From: Pseudomonas poae
GTDB lineage: Bacteria; Pseudomonadota; Gammaproteobacteria; Pseudomonadales; Pseudomonadaceae
NCBI GenBank assembly: GCA_028869255.1
Contig: CP110972.1
Location: 5,866,001 to 5,930,000, forward strand
DNA length: 64,000 nt
Direction of reading: 5' to 3'
Made by a program: the position numbers and the translations under genes. The notes beneath the pieces are model-generated. The model saw nothing but the letters and a program-made list of their open reading frames with translations. It was not told the origin of the DNA and did not search any database. Positions 37,085 to 46,031 of the stretch are shown here, in pieces. How positions within the stretch are numbered: position 1 is the stretch's first letter; every line of letters starts with the position of its first letter.

Positions 37085-37954
37085 TCAGCCGTTCTGGCGG
37101 ATACCCGCGACCAGCCAAGGCTGGTTGTCGCCCTGGGCACGTTCCATGTTCCAGCTTTCGCTGAACACTTCGCCCTGGTCGAAACGCGAGGTCTTCGACA
37201 CGCCGCTGAAGGTCAGGGTGGCGATGGTCTTGTCGGCGCGGTCATCCACACCTTCCAGCTGCACGCGCAGGTCGTCGATGTAGGTCGACTGGAACGCGTC
37301 ACCAATGTCGGCGCGCTCGCGCTTGAGGAACTCCAGCAGTTGTGGGGTCACGAACTCGGAGATCTTGTCCATTTCGTTGGCGTCCCAGTGCTGCTGCAGG
37401 GACTGGAAGTGGCTACGGGCCGCTTCGACGAAACGCTCTTCGTTGAACCAGGCCGGTGCATTGATCACCGGACGTGCGGCGGCAGGCGCTGCCGAACCAC
37501 CGAAGATCGAACCCATGGCCGGCTTTTGCTCGAACACTTCACGCTGCATCGGCGCGCCGGCTGGAGCCAGGTGCTCCTGCTGCTTGCGGCGACGGGCGGC
37601 GATAAAGCGGAAGATCACAAAGGCGATGACCGCCAGGATCAGGATGTCGAAGATCTGCATGCCCTGGAAGCCGCCGCCCATGAACATGGAAGCGAGCAGG
37701 CCACCGGCGGCGATACCGGCCAGAGGGCCCAACCAGCGCGAAGCACCGCCGGCCTTGGCAGCGGCGCCAGCAGCACCGGCTGCGCCTGCGGTGGCGGCTG
37801 CACCGCCGGCACCGGCGGAGGGGGCCATTTGGCTGGTCTGGTGAGTCGGTGCCGAGCCCATGCTTTTGCCGCCACCGAAGCGTTTGGCGTTGGCGTCGAT
37901 GCTCATCGTCAGGCCGATGCACAACGCCATGGCGATGCTAAGAAAACGTTTCAT
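37085..37954 (-). CDS. Tim44-like domain membrane protein
   Basis: 289 residues: signal peptide or anchor (MKRFLSIAMALCIGLTMSID), a low-complexity Ala/Gly stretch (~35-75), a glycine-rich membrane segment (~75-95) and a second helix (IFDILILAVIAFVIFRFIAA). The C-terminal Tim44 domain (~165-289) has FVEAARSHFQSLQQHWDAN and WNMERAQGDNQPWLVAGI. Bacterial Tim44-like proteins have no settled function. The ATG at 37954 gives the signal peptide at the very N-terminus. A terminator follows. Confidence 0.87.
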   Translation of the reverse strand: MKRFLSIAMALCIGLTMSIDANAKRFGGGKSMGSAPTHQTSQMAPSAGAGGAAATAGAAGAAGAAAKAGGASRWLGPLAGIAAGGLLASMFMGGGFQGMQIFDILILAVIAFVIFRFIAARRRKQQEHLAPAGAPMQREVFEQKPAMGSIFGGSAAPAAARPVINAPAWFNEERFVEAARSHFQSLQQHWDANEMDKISEFVTPQLLEFLKRERADIGDAFQSTYIDDLRVQLEGVDDRADKTIATLTFSGVSKTSRFDQGEVFSESWNMERAQGDNQPWLVAGIRQNG

Positions 37955-38086
37955 AAAGGGAATTCCCATTTGTGGATTGCACGCGCGCCATGTTGCACAG
38001 GTGTCGTGACAGTGGCTAGCGGCATAGTGTTTCGGGCTTTTGCGTAAGACCGATTCCGAAGGGTCTGTAGGACTAGTTACAGATAT

Positions 38087-38119
38087 TGGCCCGCCACCTG
38101 TAAAAACAAGGGCGGGCCA
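38087..38119 (-). terminator. Possible terminator hairpin after uvrD
   Basis: TGGCCCGCC / GGCGGGCCA, a perfect nine-pair stem with a 15-base loop, about 25 bases past the uvrD stop. No T-run follows, so it may be an RNA-stabilising hairpin instead. Confidence 0.4.
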
Positions 38120-38143
38120 CGATCCTTCATGCAGGAAGATGTA

Positions 38144-40327
38144 TCAGATTGCTTCGAGCTTCGCGTAACCCATCATCAGCCACTTGCTGCCTTCGGCGAA
38201 ATTCACCTGTACCCGCGCCTGGGCGCCGGCGCCTTCGAAGTTGAGGATCACCCCTTCGCCGAACACCGAATGCCTGACCTGCTGGCCAAGGCTGAACGGG
38301 GTTTCCGGAATCTCTGAGCCGGCAAACATAGTGCTGGAGTTCTGCTGCTGGCCCCCGCCGAACGGGCGGCTGACGCTGTTGGACAAGCGCACTTCCTGGA
38401 TCAGACCCTTCGGCACTTCACGTACGAAACGCGACACCTTGTTGTAGGTCTCGCTGCCGTACAGGCGACGGGTCTCGGCGTAGGTCATCACCAGGTTCTG
38501 CATCGCCCGGGTGATGCCCACGTAGGCCAGACGGCGTTCTTCCTCAAGGCGGCCGGGCTCTTCCAGGCTCATCTTGTGCGGGAACAGGCCCTCTTCCATG
38601 CCCACCAGGAACACATACGGGAACTCCAGGCCCTTGGCGCTGTGCAAGGTCATCAGCTGGATGCTGTCTTCATGCTCGTCGGCCTGGGTATCGCCGGCTT
38701 CCAGCGAGGCATGGCCGAGGAAGGCGGCGAGCGGGGTCAGCTCTTCGTCGTCCTCGGTGTTTTCGAACGCACGGGCGGCGCTGACCAATTCCTCAAGGTT
38801 TTCTACTCGGGCCTGGCCTTTCTCGCCTTTTTCCGCTTCGTGATAGGCGATCAGCCCGGACTGTTCGATCACGGTCTGGGTCATCAAATGCAGGGGCATG
38901 TCCGCGCACTTGGCCGCCAGGTTCTCGATCAGCTCGACAAACACACCCAACGCCCCGGCCGCACGGCCGGTCAGGCCTTTATTGGCGATGAGCAAGCGCA
39001 TGGCTTCCCACATCGACACATCGGCGTGGCGGGCGTGGTCGCGAATCGCTTCAACGGTTTTTTCGCCGATGCCACGCGCCGGGATATTGATCACCCGCTC
39101 CAGGGCCGCATCGTTGCCACGGCCTTCCAGCAAGCGCAGGTAGGCCATGGCGTTCTTGATCTCCGCACGCTCGAAGAAGCGCTGGCCGCCATAGATGCGG
39201 TACGGGATGCGCTCGCGCAGCAAGGCTTCTTCCAGTACCCGCGATTGGGCGTTGGAGCGGTACAAAATCGCGATGTCGCTGCGTGCCAGGCCGGTTTTCA
39301 GCGCGCTTTCGATGGTTTCCACCACGTAGCGCGCTTCATCGTGCTCGTTGAACGCGGCGTACAGGTTGATTGCCTCGCCTTCGCCGCCGTCGGTCCACAG
39401 TTCTTTGCCCATGCGCCCGGTATTGTTGGCGATCAAGGCGTTGGCAGCCTTGAGAATCCCGGCGGTGGAGCGGTAGTTCTGCTCCAGGCGGATGGTGATC
39501 GCGTCCGGGAAGTCGTCGGAATACTGGTAGATGTTCTCGATTTTCGCGCCGCGCCAGCCGTAGATCGACTGGTCGTCATCGCCGACCACCATCAGGCTGT
39601 CGCCACCCTTGGCCAACAAACGCAGCCAGGCGTACTGCACGGCGTTGGTGTCCTGGAACTCGTCCACCAGAATGTGCCGGAAGCGCTTCTGGTAATGGGC
39701 CAGCAAACCGGGGTTGTCGCGCCACAGGTCGAGGGCACGCAGCAGCAGCTCGGAGAAGTCGATCACCCCGGCGCGCACGCAAGCCGCCTCGTAGGCTTCA
39801 TAAATGCTGCGCATGGTGGCCAGGAACAGATCACCGCTGGCTTGAATGTGCTGCGGGCGCAGGCCTTCGTCTTTCTGGCCGTTGATAAACCACTGCGCCT
39901 GGCGCGCCGGCCAGCGTTGTTCGTCCAGGCCCAGCTCGCGGATCACCCGCTTGACCAGACGTTGCTGGTCGTCGCTGTCGAGAATCTGGAAGGTCTGGCT
40001 CAAGCCCGCTTCCTGCCAATGCGCCCGCAACAGGCGGTGCGCCAGGCCGTGGAAGGTGCCCACCCACATACCGGCCGGGCTGATGCCCATCAACTGCTCG
40101 ATGCGATGGCGCATCTCGGCAGCGGCCTTGTTGGTAAACGTCACCGACAGGATGGAGTGCGGGGACGCGTTCTCGACCTGGATCAACCAGGCGATACGGT
40201 GCACCAGCACTCGGGTTTTACCGGAGCCAGCACCGGCCAGGACCAACTGACGGCCAACGGGGGCTGCTACGGCCTGGCGTTGGGCATCGTTGAGGGAGTT
40301 CAGCAAAAGGGAGAGATCATCGCGCAT
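38144..40327 (-). CDS. uvrD: DNA helicase II (UvrD)
   Basis: 3'-5' superfamily I helicase of nucleotide excision and mismatch repair, 727 residues. Motif I GAGSGKTRVLVHRI (~32), Ia TFTNKAAAEMRHRI, II VDEFQDTN (~221), III GDDDQSIYGWRGA, IV LEQNYRST, V MTLHSAKGLEFPYVFLVGME, VI EERRLAYVGITRA. The C-terminal Tudor-like RNA-polymerase-binding segment (FSLGQQVRHSVFGEGVILNF ~ 675-727) is complete. Start ATG at 40327. Divergent from the GGDEF/EAL gene, as in P. aeruginosa. Confidence 0.96.
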   Translation of the reverse strand: MRDDLSLLLNSLNDAQRQAVAAPVGRQLVLAGAGSGKTRVLVHRIAWLIQVENASPHSILSVTFTNKAAAEMRHRIEQLMGISPAGMWVGTFHGLAHRLLRAHWQEAGLSQTFQILDSDDQQRLVKRVIRELGLDEQRWPARQAQWFINGQKDEGLRPQHIQASGDLFLATMRSIYEAYEAACVRAGVIDFSELLLRALDLWRDNPGLLAHYQKRFRHILVDEFQDTNAVQYAWLRLLAKGGDSLMVVGDDDQSIYGWRGAKIENIYQYSDDFPDAITIRLEQNYRSTAGILKAANALIANNTGRMGKELWTDGGEGEAINLYAAFNEHDEARYVVETIESALKTGLARSDIAILYRSNAQSRVLEEALLRERIPYRIYGGQRFFERAEIKNAMAYLRLLEGRGNDAALERVINIPARGIGEKTVEAIRDHARHADVSMWEAMRLLIANKGLTGRAAGALGVFVELIENLAAKCADMPLHLMTQTVIEQSGLIAYHEAEKGEKGQARVENLEELVSAARAFENTEDDEELTPLAAFLGHASLEAGDTQADEHEDSIQLMTLHSAKGLEFPYVFLVGMEEGLFPHKMSLEEPGRLEEERRLAYVGITRAMQNLVMTYAETRRLYGSETYNKVSRFVREVPKGLIQEVRLSNSVSRPFGGGQQQNSSTMFAGSEIPETPFSLGQQVRHSVFGEGVILNFEGAGAQARVQVNFAEGSKWLMMGYAKLEAI

Positions 40328-40604
40328 CGGCGCATTCTATGGCTCCCGGGGAGTGGGGCAAATCCCAATGCCGGGTGGTCGACGCAAAACGGCGGGATGA
40401 TCCGGGCCGGGCAAACATTCTGCCGGGGCTGATGACCGGTTGGTCATGGCCCGCAGCCCGCGTAGCGTCTCGCTCAAGCTGTCTGGCGCGGAAGTTTGCG
40501 GCCGAAAGTCAGACTGTTTTTATGACTTGGAGCAGTTTGGCCCAAGCGCTCGCTTGTGTATGCTCCGTCGACGTTTCGGGCTCACCATTATAAGAATACT
40601 GCCT

Positions 40605-43478
40605 ATGACACTCAGTCCCGACCTGTTCGGCCCCTCGGCGGCGCCCGCGCAGGTTATCCGTAAACACTACGCAACCGAGATGGCGGTCGAGCGCACACGC
40701 CTGCTGTATCAAGGCTCGTTGCTGCCTACCTTATTGATGCTGGTCAATGGCCTGGTCTGCGCCTGGCTGCTGTGGAACCCCAAGCAATACCTGTTGGACA
40801 GCATCTGGCTGGTCTGGCTGCTGGCCCTGGTGGCGATGCGCGTGATCCAGGTGGCGGCCTTTGACTCGGCGATGCCCAGCCGCCAGGCCCAGCCGATCTG
40901 GGGCCGTATGTTCATGCTCGGTTCGGCGGTCAGCGGCCTGACCCTGGCCACCGCCGCCATCGCCCTGGTACCGGTGGACAGCTTTATGCAACAGGCCTGG
41001 GTTTTCGGCCTGATCGGCGCCGCGACATTGTCAGCCAGCGTGGCCTATGCCGTGAGCCTGCCGGCGTTCCTGTCCTTTGCCTTACCGTGCCTGGTGCCGG
41101 CCATCGTGTATCTGTTCTGGAATGGCGCCCCCCAGCAGCAAGGGTGGGGCGTGCTTGGCCTGATCCTGCTGGGCTCCTTGAGTGTGGTGGCGTGGCAGGT
41201 CAACCGCTTGATCCAGCGCGGGCTGTTGCGCCGCTTCCAGAACCAGGCGTTGATAGAGCATCTGCAACAGGCGCAGCAGCGCAGCGAGCAGCTGAATCAG
41301 GACCTGGTGCGTGAAGTCGAGCAGCGTCGGCAGGTCGAACAGGAACTGCGCGAAGCCCAGATCGGCCTGCAGGATCGCGTGGCGCAGCGCAGTCAGGAGC
41401 TGGACGCCGCCAGCCTGGCCCTGAACAAAAGCGAAGCGCGCCTGGCCATGGCCCTGCAAGCCAGCGAGCTGGGGCTGTGGGACTGGAACCTGCAAACCGA
41501 CGAAGTCCACCACACCCAACTCAAGGAGCTGTTCGGCCTGGAGCCCGAGTACGTCACGGCGATGCTCAGCCACCTCAAGCCGCGCCTGCACCCCGAGGAC
41601 CTGCCGTTGCTCAAGCGCGCCCTGGTGGAACACCTCAAGGGGCGCAGCGAGGACTATCAGGTCGAATACCGCGTGCGCCATGGCGATGGCCATTGGGTGT
41701 GGATCGAGGACCGTGGCCGTGCCGTGGAGCGTGCGCCCAGCGGGCGAGTCACGCGCATGCTTGGCACGCGCCGCGACATCAGCGCCGGCAAGGCCCTGGA
41801 AGAACAGCAGCGCCTGGCCTCGACCGTGTTTGAGGCCGCCAGCGAAGGCATCGTGATTCTTGACCCGGACTATGTGCTGCTCGCCGTCAACCAGGCGTTC
41901 AGCCGCGTCACCGGCTTTGAAATCGACGACATGATCGGCCGCAACGTCGTGGAATTGCCCAGCAGCCGTGACGCCCGCCGCCATTTTCCGGTGATCCGCC
42001 AGGCGCTGCTCAACCATGGCACCTGGCAGGGCGAGCTGGTGGAAACGCGCAAGAATGGCGAGTTGTACCCGCAGTGGCTGCAACTGAACGTGGTGCGCGA
42101 TGTTCGGGGAAAAGTCAGCCATATCGTGGGTTTCTTCGCGGATTTGTCGGCACGGCGTGAATCCGAAGAACGCATGCGCTACCTCACTCACTATGACGAA
42201 TTGACCGGCCTGGCCAACCGCTCGCTGTTCCGCGAACGGCTGCGCGAAGCCCATCAGCGTGTACGCCAAGGCGGGCGCAGCCTGGCGTTGCTGCACATCA
42301 ATCTCGACCGCTTCAAATTGCTCAACGACAGCCTGGGCCATGAAGTGGCCGACCAGTTGTTGCAGAAAATGGCGCGCCGGTTGATCAACGCCTTGCCGGA
42401 AGCCGACACCATTGCGCGGCTGTCCGGTGATGAGTTCGCGGTGCTGTTCGACGCCTATGGCAACCTGTCGAGCCTGGCGCGGGTGTCCACGCGGCTGCTG
42501 GCCAAGCTGCGAGTGCCGGTCACGGTGGAGGGGCATGAACTGGTAGTCAGTGCCTCCATGGGGGTCAGCCTGTTGCCGGACAATGCGCGGGAAATTTCCG
42601 CGCTGGTCAGCCAATCGAACATCGCCATGCAGCACGCCAAGCACTTGGGCGGGAATAATTTCCAGTTCTACACCGACAGCCTGCAAGCCAGCACCCTGGA
42701 GCGCTTGCAACTGGAAAACCACCTGCGTAAAGCCATCGAAGAGCGCCAGCTCTCGGTGTTTTATCAGCCCAAACTGTGCCTGGCCAGCGGCAAGCTGAAC
42801 GCCGCCGAAGCGCTGATCCGCTGGGAGCATCCGCAGTGGGGCATGGTGCCGCCGGGGGACTTTATCGGCCTGGCCGAAGAGACCGGCCTGATCGTGCCGC
42901 TGGGTGAGTTCGTGCTGCGCCAGGCCTGCTGGCAGGCGTGCGAATGGCAGCGCCAGGGGCTGGCGCCGATCCGTGTGTCGGTGAACCTCTCGGTGCACCA
43001 GTTGCGCCAGGGCAAGCTGGTCAGCCTGGTGCGCCAGGTGTTGGAAGAAACCGGCCTGGACCCGCAGTACCTGGAGCTGGAACTGACCGAGAGCCAGTTG
43101 CTCGACAGCGTTGAGCACATCATCGCCACCTTCCAGCAGTTGCGCGACCTGGGGGTGAAGCTGGCCATCGACGACTTTGGCACCGGCTATTCGTCCCTCA
43201 GTTACCTCAAGCGCATCCCCGTGGACTACGTGAAGATCGACCAGACCTTCATCCGGGGCCTCGGCCAGGGGCGCGAGGACGCGGCGATTACCCGGGCGAT
43301 CATCGCCATGGCCCATGGGTTGGCGCTCAGAGTAGTGGCCGAAGGCGTGGAAGATCAGCAGCAGCTGGATTTCCTGCGCGCAGAACGCTGCGATGAGGTG
43401 CAGGGTTACCTGATCAGCCGGCCAATGGCGGCCGAGGGGCTGGCAGATTTGTTACGGAAAAATGCAGAATTTCCTTAA
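40605..43478 (+). CDS. Membrane PAS-GGDEF-EAL protein (c-di-GMP signalling)
   Basis: 957 residues. N-terminal region with about six membrane helices (~35-200), a coiled coil (~205-280), two PAS domains (~285-415 and ~415-540), then GGDEF (~545-705) and EAL (~715-957) domains. The GGDEF motif reads SGDEF, and the inhibitory RxxD site reads PEAD, so cyclase activity is doubtful. The EAL domain keeps EALIRW, the DDFGTGYSSLSYL loop, KIDQTF and EGVED, so phosphodiesterase activity is likely. The start at 40605 is chosen because upstream in-frame codons lie in the uvrD promoter region. Confidence 0.9.
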   Translation: MTLSPDLFGPSAAPAQVIRKHYATEMAVERTRLLYQGSLLPTLLMLVNGLVCAWLLWNPKQYLLDSIWLVWLLALVAMRVIQVAAFDSAMPSRQAQPIWGRMFMLGSAVSGLTLATAAIALVPVDSFMQQAWVFGLIGAATLSASVAYAVSLPAFLSFALPCLVPAIVYLFWNGAPQQQGWGVLGLILLGSLSVVAWQVNRLIQRGLLRRFQNQALIEHLQQAQQRSEQLNQDLVREVEQRRQVEQELREAQIGLQDRVAQRSQELDAASLALNKSEARLAMALQASELGLWDWNLQTDEVHHTQLKELFGLEPEYVTAMLSHLKPRLHPEDLPLLKRALVEHLKGRSEDYQVEYRVRHGDGHWVWIEDRGRAVERAPSGRVTRMLGTRRDISAGKALEEQQRLASTVFEAASEGIVILDPDYVLLAVNQAFSRVTGFEIDDMIGRNVVELPSSRDARRHFPVIRQALLNHGTWQGELVETRKNGELYPQWLQLNVVRDVRGKVSHIVGFFADLSARRESEERMRYLTHYDELTGLANRSLFRERLREAHQRVRQGGRSLALLHINLDRFKLLNDSLGHEVADQLLQKMARRLINALPEADTIARLSGDEFAVLFDAYGNLSSLARVSTRLLAKLRVPVTVEGHELVVSASMGVSLLPDNAREISALVSQSNIAMQHAKHLGGNNFQFYTDSLQASTLERLQLENHLRKAIEERQLSVFYQPKLCLASGKLNAAEALIRWEHPQWGMVPPGDFIGLAEETGLIVPLGEFVLRQACWQACEWQRQGLAPIRVSVNLSVHQLRQGKLVSLVRQVLEETGLDPQYLELELTESQLLDSVEHIIATFQQLRDLGVKLAIDDFGTGYSSLSYLKRIPVDYVKIDQTFIRGLGQGREDAAITRAIIAMAHGLALRVVAEGVEDQQQLDFLRAERCDEVQGYLISRPMAAEGLADLLRKNAEFP

Positions 43479-43578
43479 AAACGCGCCTTCAGCCCCTATG
43501 GCTACAACTGCGCCGCCCTTAGATTCAAAGGCGGGCAGGGCGATTTAGTGATGCATCGGGCGGGCAAAACGGCAATTC

Positions 43579-43595
43579 TTGTAGTATAACTACAA
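43579..43595. promoter_or_regulatory. HexR-type operator upstream of the RpiR regulator
   Basis: TTGTAGTATAACTACAA, perfect seven-base arms around a three-base centre, fits TGTARTnnnAYTACA, the reported HexR/RpiR motif. It lies 45 bases before the regulator's start codon, suggesting autoregulation. Confidence 0.65.
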
Positions 43596-43640
43596 GCTTG
43601 CTACATCCCTGGCACCTGCCAATAACAAGAGTCCTGCCCT

Positions 43641-44507
43641 TTGAACCTGTTGCAACATATCGCCCAGTCGCGCCACCTGTTACGCAAATCGGAACTCAAG
43701 GTTGCCGATCATGTGCTGCTTGACCCTGCGGCTGTGATGCACAGTTCCATGGCCGACCTGGCCCACAGCGTGGGCATCAGTGAGCCGACCATCGTGCGCT
43801 TCTGTCGCGCCATCGGCTGCTCCGGTTTCCAGGACTTGAAACTCAAACTGGCCCAGAGCCTGGCGGCCGGCGCGAGCTTCGGGCAGTTTGCGATTCACGA
43901 AGATGATTCCGTCGCCGACTACAGCCTGAAAATCTTCGACACCACCTTGCACACCCTTATGGAAGTGCGCGAGAAACTCGACCCGGTGGAGCTGCAAAAG
44001 GCCGTGACGGCCATGTCCCAGGCCCAGCGCGTGGAGTTCTACGGCTTCGGCGCTTCCGGCGCGGTGGCAGCTGATGCGCAGCACAAATTCTTCCGCCTGC
44101 TGCTGACCGCAGCGGCCTACAGCGACCCGCACATGCAGGCCATGTCGGCGGTGACCTTGAAGCCTACCGACGTGGCGATCTGCATTTCCCAGTCGGGCCG
44201 CTCCAAAGACCTGCTGATCACCGCCAACCTGGTGCGTGAAAGCGGCGCGACCCTGATCACCCTGTGCCCAAGCCAGACGCCATTGGCCGAGCTGTCCACG
44301 GTCAACCTGGCGATCGATGTGCATGAAGACACCGAGATCTACACCCCGCTGACCTCGCGCATCGCCCACCTGGTGGTGATCGACGTGCTGGCGATGGGCG
44401 TGGCGATGGCGCGTGGGCCGAGCCTGGTCAACCACCTCAAGAGTGTGAAGCGCAGCTTGCGCAGCCTGCGGTTGTCGCCCAAGTCCGTCAAAGCCCTCGA
44501 CGACTGA
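43641..44507 (+). CDS. MurR/RpiR family transcriptional regulator (HexR paralogue, PA5438-like)
   Basis: 288 residues. N-terminal RpiR HTH (~1-77: SMADLAHSVGISEPTIVRFC), C-terminal SIS sugar-phosphate-binding domain (~120-250: VEFYGFGASGAVAADAQHKF, VAICISQSGRSKDLL). Strongly HexR-like, but its position beside pycR-pycA-pycB equals PA5438 of P. aeruginosa, not the hexR of the zwf locus. Starts with TTG at 43641, supported by the family N-terminus MNLLQHIAQSR. A HexR-type palindrome lies just upstream. A role in linking sugar-phosphate levels to anaplerosis is inferred. Confidence 0.9.
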   Translation: MNLLQHIAQSRHLLRKSELKVADHVLLDPAAVMHSSMADLAHSVGISEPTIVRFCRAIGCSGFQDLKLKLAQSLAAGASFGQFAIHEDDSVADYSLKIFDTTLHTLMEVREKLDPVELQKAVTAMSQAQRVEFYGFGASGAVAADAQHKFFRLLLTAAAYSDPHMQAMSAVTLKPTDVAICISQSGRSKDLLITANLVRESGATLITLCPSQTPLAELSTVNLAIDVHEDTEIYTPLTSRIAHLVVIDVLAMGVAMARGPSLVNHLKSVKRSLRSLRLSPKSVKALDD

Positions 44508-44530
44508 ATCAAGACCGCGCTCGGTCAAAC

Positions 44531-44622
44531 ATGTGGGAGCTGGCTTGCCTGCGATAGCGGTGGGTCAGCTAACGAATATGGCAACTGATAGACCGTTATC
44601 GCAGGCAAGCCAGCTCCCACAT
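44531..44622. repeat. REPIN between the RpiR regulator and the small PA3496-like gene
   Basis: Arms TGTGGGAGCTGGCTTGCCTG and reverse complement with inner GCGATAGCGGT / ACCGTTATCGC; GCTTGCCTGCG subtype, as at 12111. It lies 24 bases after the RpiR stop codon. Confidence 0.87.
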
Positions 44623-44733
44623 TTGAATTTCATGCCTATCCAGAATATTCATCGTCCTGTAACCCCCACGCCGCCAAACCGTCATCCCCCAGGGCCATCC
44701 TTAACTCCCCGTACTCGCATTGGGAGACTCCAA

Positions 44734-44931
44734 ATGGCCCGGCCCTACGAAGACAGCAACAGCTCCGTCAAGACCCGTCGTCAGCAGGAAGACCAACGCC
44801 GCATGGCGTTCCGTCGCGCAATCGAAGACCGTTGTGATGAGCGCCAACTGCTCCAGAGCATCACGGACTACCCGGAACTCCACTGGCAGGCACCCTTGGC
44901 TGCCCAGCGAAGCGCTCAGCCAACGCGCTGA
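44734..44931 (+). CDS. Small basic protein, PA3496-like family
   Basis: 65 residues: MARPYEDSNSSVKTRRQQED then QRRMAFRRAIEDRCDERQLL, basic and helical, no membrane segment. This resembles the small PA3496-type 'putative envelope integrity' proteins from memory, so the family call is tentative. ATG at 44734 is preceded by GGGAGA. The last 71 bases overlap the end of the convergent pycR gene, which is unusual. Confidence 0.65.
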   Translation: MARPYEDSNSSVKTRRQQEDQRRMAFRRAIEDRCDERQLLQSITDYPELHWQAPLAAQRSAQPTR

Positions 44932-45835
44932 TCTGCACCCGTTCGCTGCGGATAAAGCCCAGGAACGCATGGGCCACCGGTGACAGGCGCTTCGCCTTGG
45001 CTTGCACCAGGCACCAACTGCGGTACAGCGGCAGCTCTTCCACCGGCAGCTCCTTGAGCCCGCCGGTGGCCAATTCCATGTTGACGGCGTGGCGCGTCAG
45101 CAAGGCCACGCCCAACCCGGCGCACACGCACTCACGCTGCGCCTCGGCCGAGGCCACTTCCACCGTCTGGTTGAAGTGCACGCGCTTTTCCTTGAAGTAC
45201 TCTTCGCACGCCATCCGCGTCCCCGAGCCCGGTTCGCGCAGCAGCAGCGTGTAGGGTTCCAGGTCCTGCAGGCGCAGCGGGCCTTGGTGGCTCAGCGGGT
45301 GATCGGCCGGCGCCACGGCCACAATCGGGTTATTCAGGAACGGCAGAAACTCCAGGCCCATGTCCTGGGGCACCATGGACATGATCACCAAGTCATCGCG
45401 GTTGTCCGAAAGGCGGCGGATCACCTGGGCGCGGTTGACCACCGTCAGGTGCAACTGCACCTCCGGATGCTGGCGCTTGAAGGCGGCAAACAGGTGCGGC
45501 ACGAAGTATTTGGCGCTGGATTCCACCGCCAGTTTCAGCTGGCCCTGCAACGAGCCCTGCATGTCCGACAGCTGCATATCGAGGTTTTCCAGGCGCCCGA
45601 AAATATCCCGGCTGGCCCGTTGCAGGGCTTCGGCGGCTTCGGTCATGTAGAGCTTTTTGCCGACGTAATCGAACAATGGCTGACCGATCAGCTCTTCCAG
45701 CTGACGGATTTGTAGGCTAACTGCCGGTTGCGTGAGGGACATTTCCTCGGCTGCACGGCTATAGGAGCGCAAATCACACACTTCATTGAAGATCTGCAAC
45801 TGACGCAATGTCATACGCATCAATGACTTACGCAT
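44861..45835 (-). CDS. pycR: LysR-family regulator of pyruvate carboxylase (PycR)
   Basis: 324 residues. N-terminal winged HTH (~5-65: LRQLQIFNEVCDLRSYSRAA, EEMSLTQPAVSLQIRQLEEL) and LysR co-inducer domain (~95-300). Divergent from pycA with a 196-base gap containing a perfect inverted repeat, the usual LysR layout; P. aeruginosa PycR is at the equivalent position. Start at 45835 has GGGGAAG nine bases upstream; ATGs at 45820 and 45814 are possible. The C-terminus overlaps the small gene at 44734 by 71 bases. Confidence 0.88.
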   Translation of the reverse strand: MRKSLMRMTLRQLQIFNEVCDLRSYSRAAEEMSLTQPAVSLQIRQLEELIGQPLFDYVGKKLYMTEAAEALQRASRDIFGRLENLDMQLSDMQGSLQGQLKLAVESSAKYFVPHLFAAFKRQHPEVQLHLTVVNRAQVIRRLSDNRDDLVIMSMVPQDMGLEFLPFLNNPIVAVAPADHPLSHQGPLRLQDLEPYTLLLREPGSGTRMACEEYFKEKRVHFNQTVEVASAEAQRECVCAGLGVALLTRHAVNMELATGGLKELPVEELPLYRSWCLVQAKAKRLSPVAHAFLGFIRSERVQISALAERFAGQPRVPASGVPGSP

Positions 45836-45871
45836 TAAGTAACTTCCCCGGCCAACCTCTGATGCGCTGAC

Positions 45872-45889
45872 TATAAGTCTTTACTTATA
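45872..45889. promoter_or_regulatory. Inverted repeat (LysR-type box) between pycR and pycA
   Basis: TATAAGT-CTTT-ACTTATA, perfect seven-base arms. It lies 37 bases before pycR and 143 before pycA, the position of a LysR-type recognition site. Function inferred. Confidence 0.5.
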
Positions 45890-46031
45890 CACAGCCCAAT
45901 AATTATTGATTTTTGTTAATCCCTGTTGGGGCTTAGTGTGTGTCTCGCGACTGTCATGAAACATTTGGTCACGCGCCGACCCGGATGCAAAGGGTCGAAG
46001 AACGCAGCAATCGGCTCAAGGGAATTTCCAA

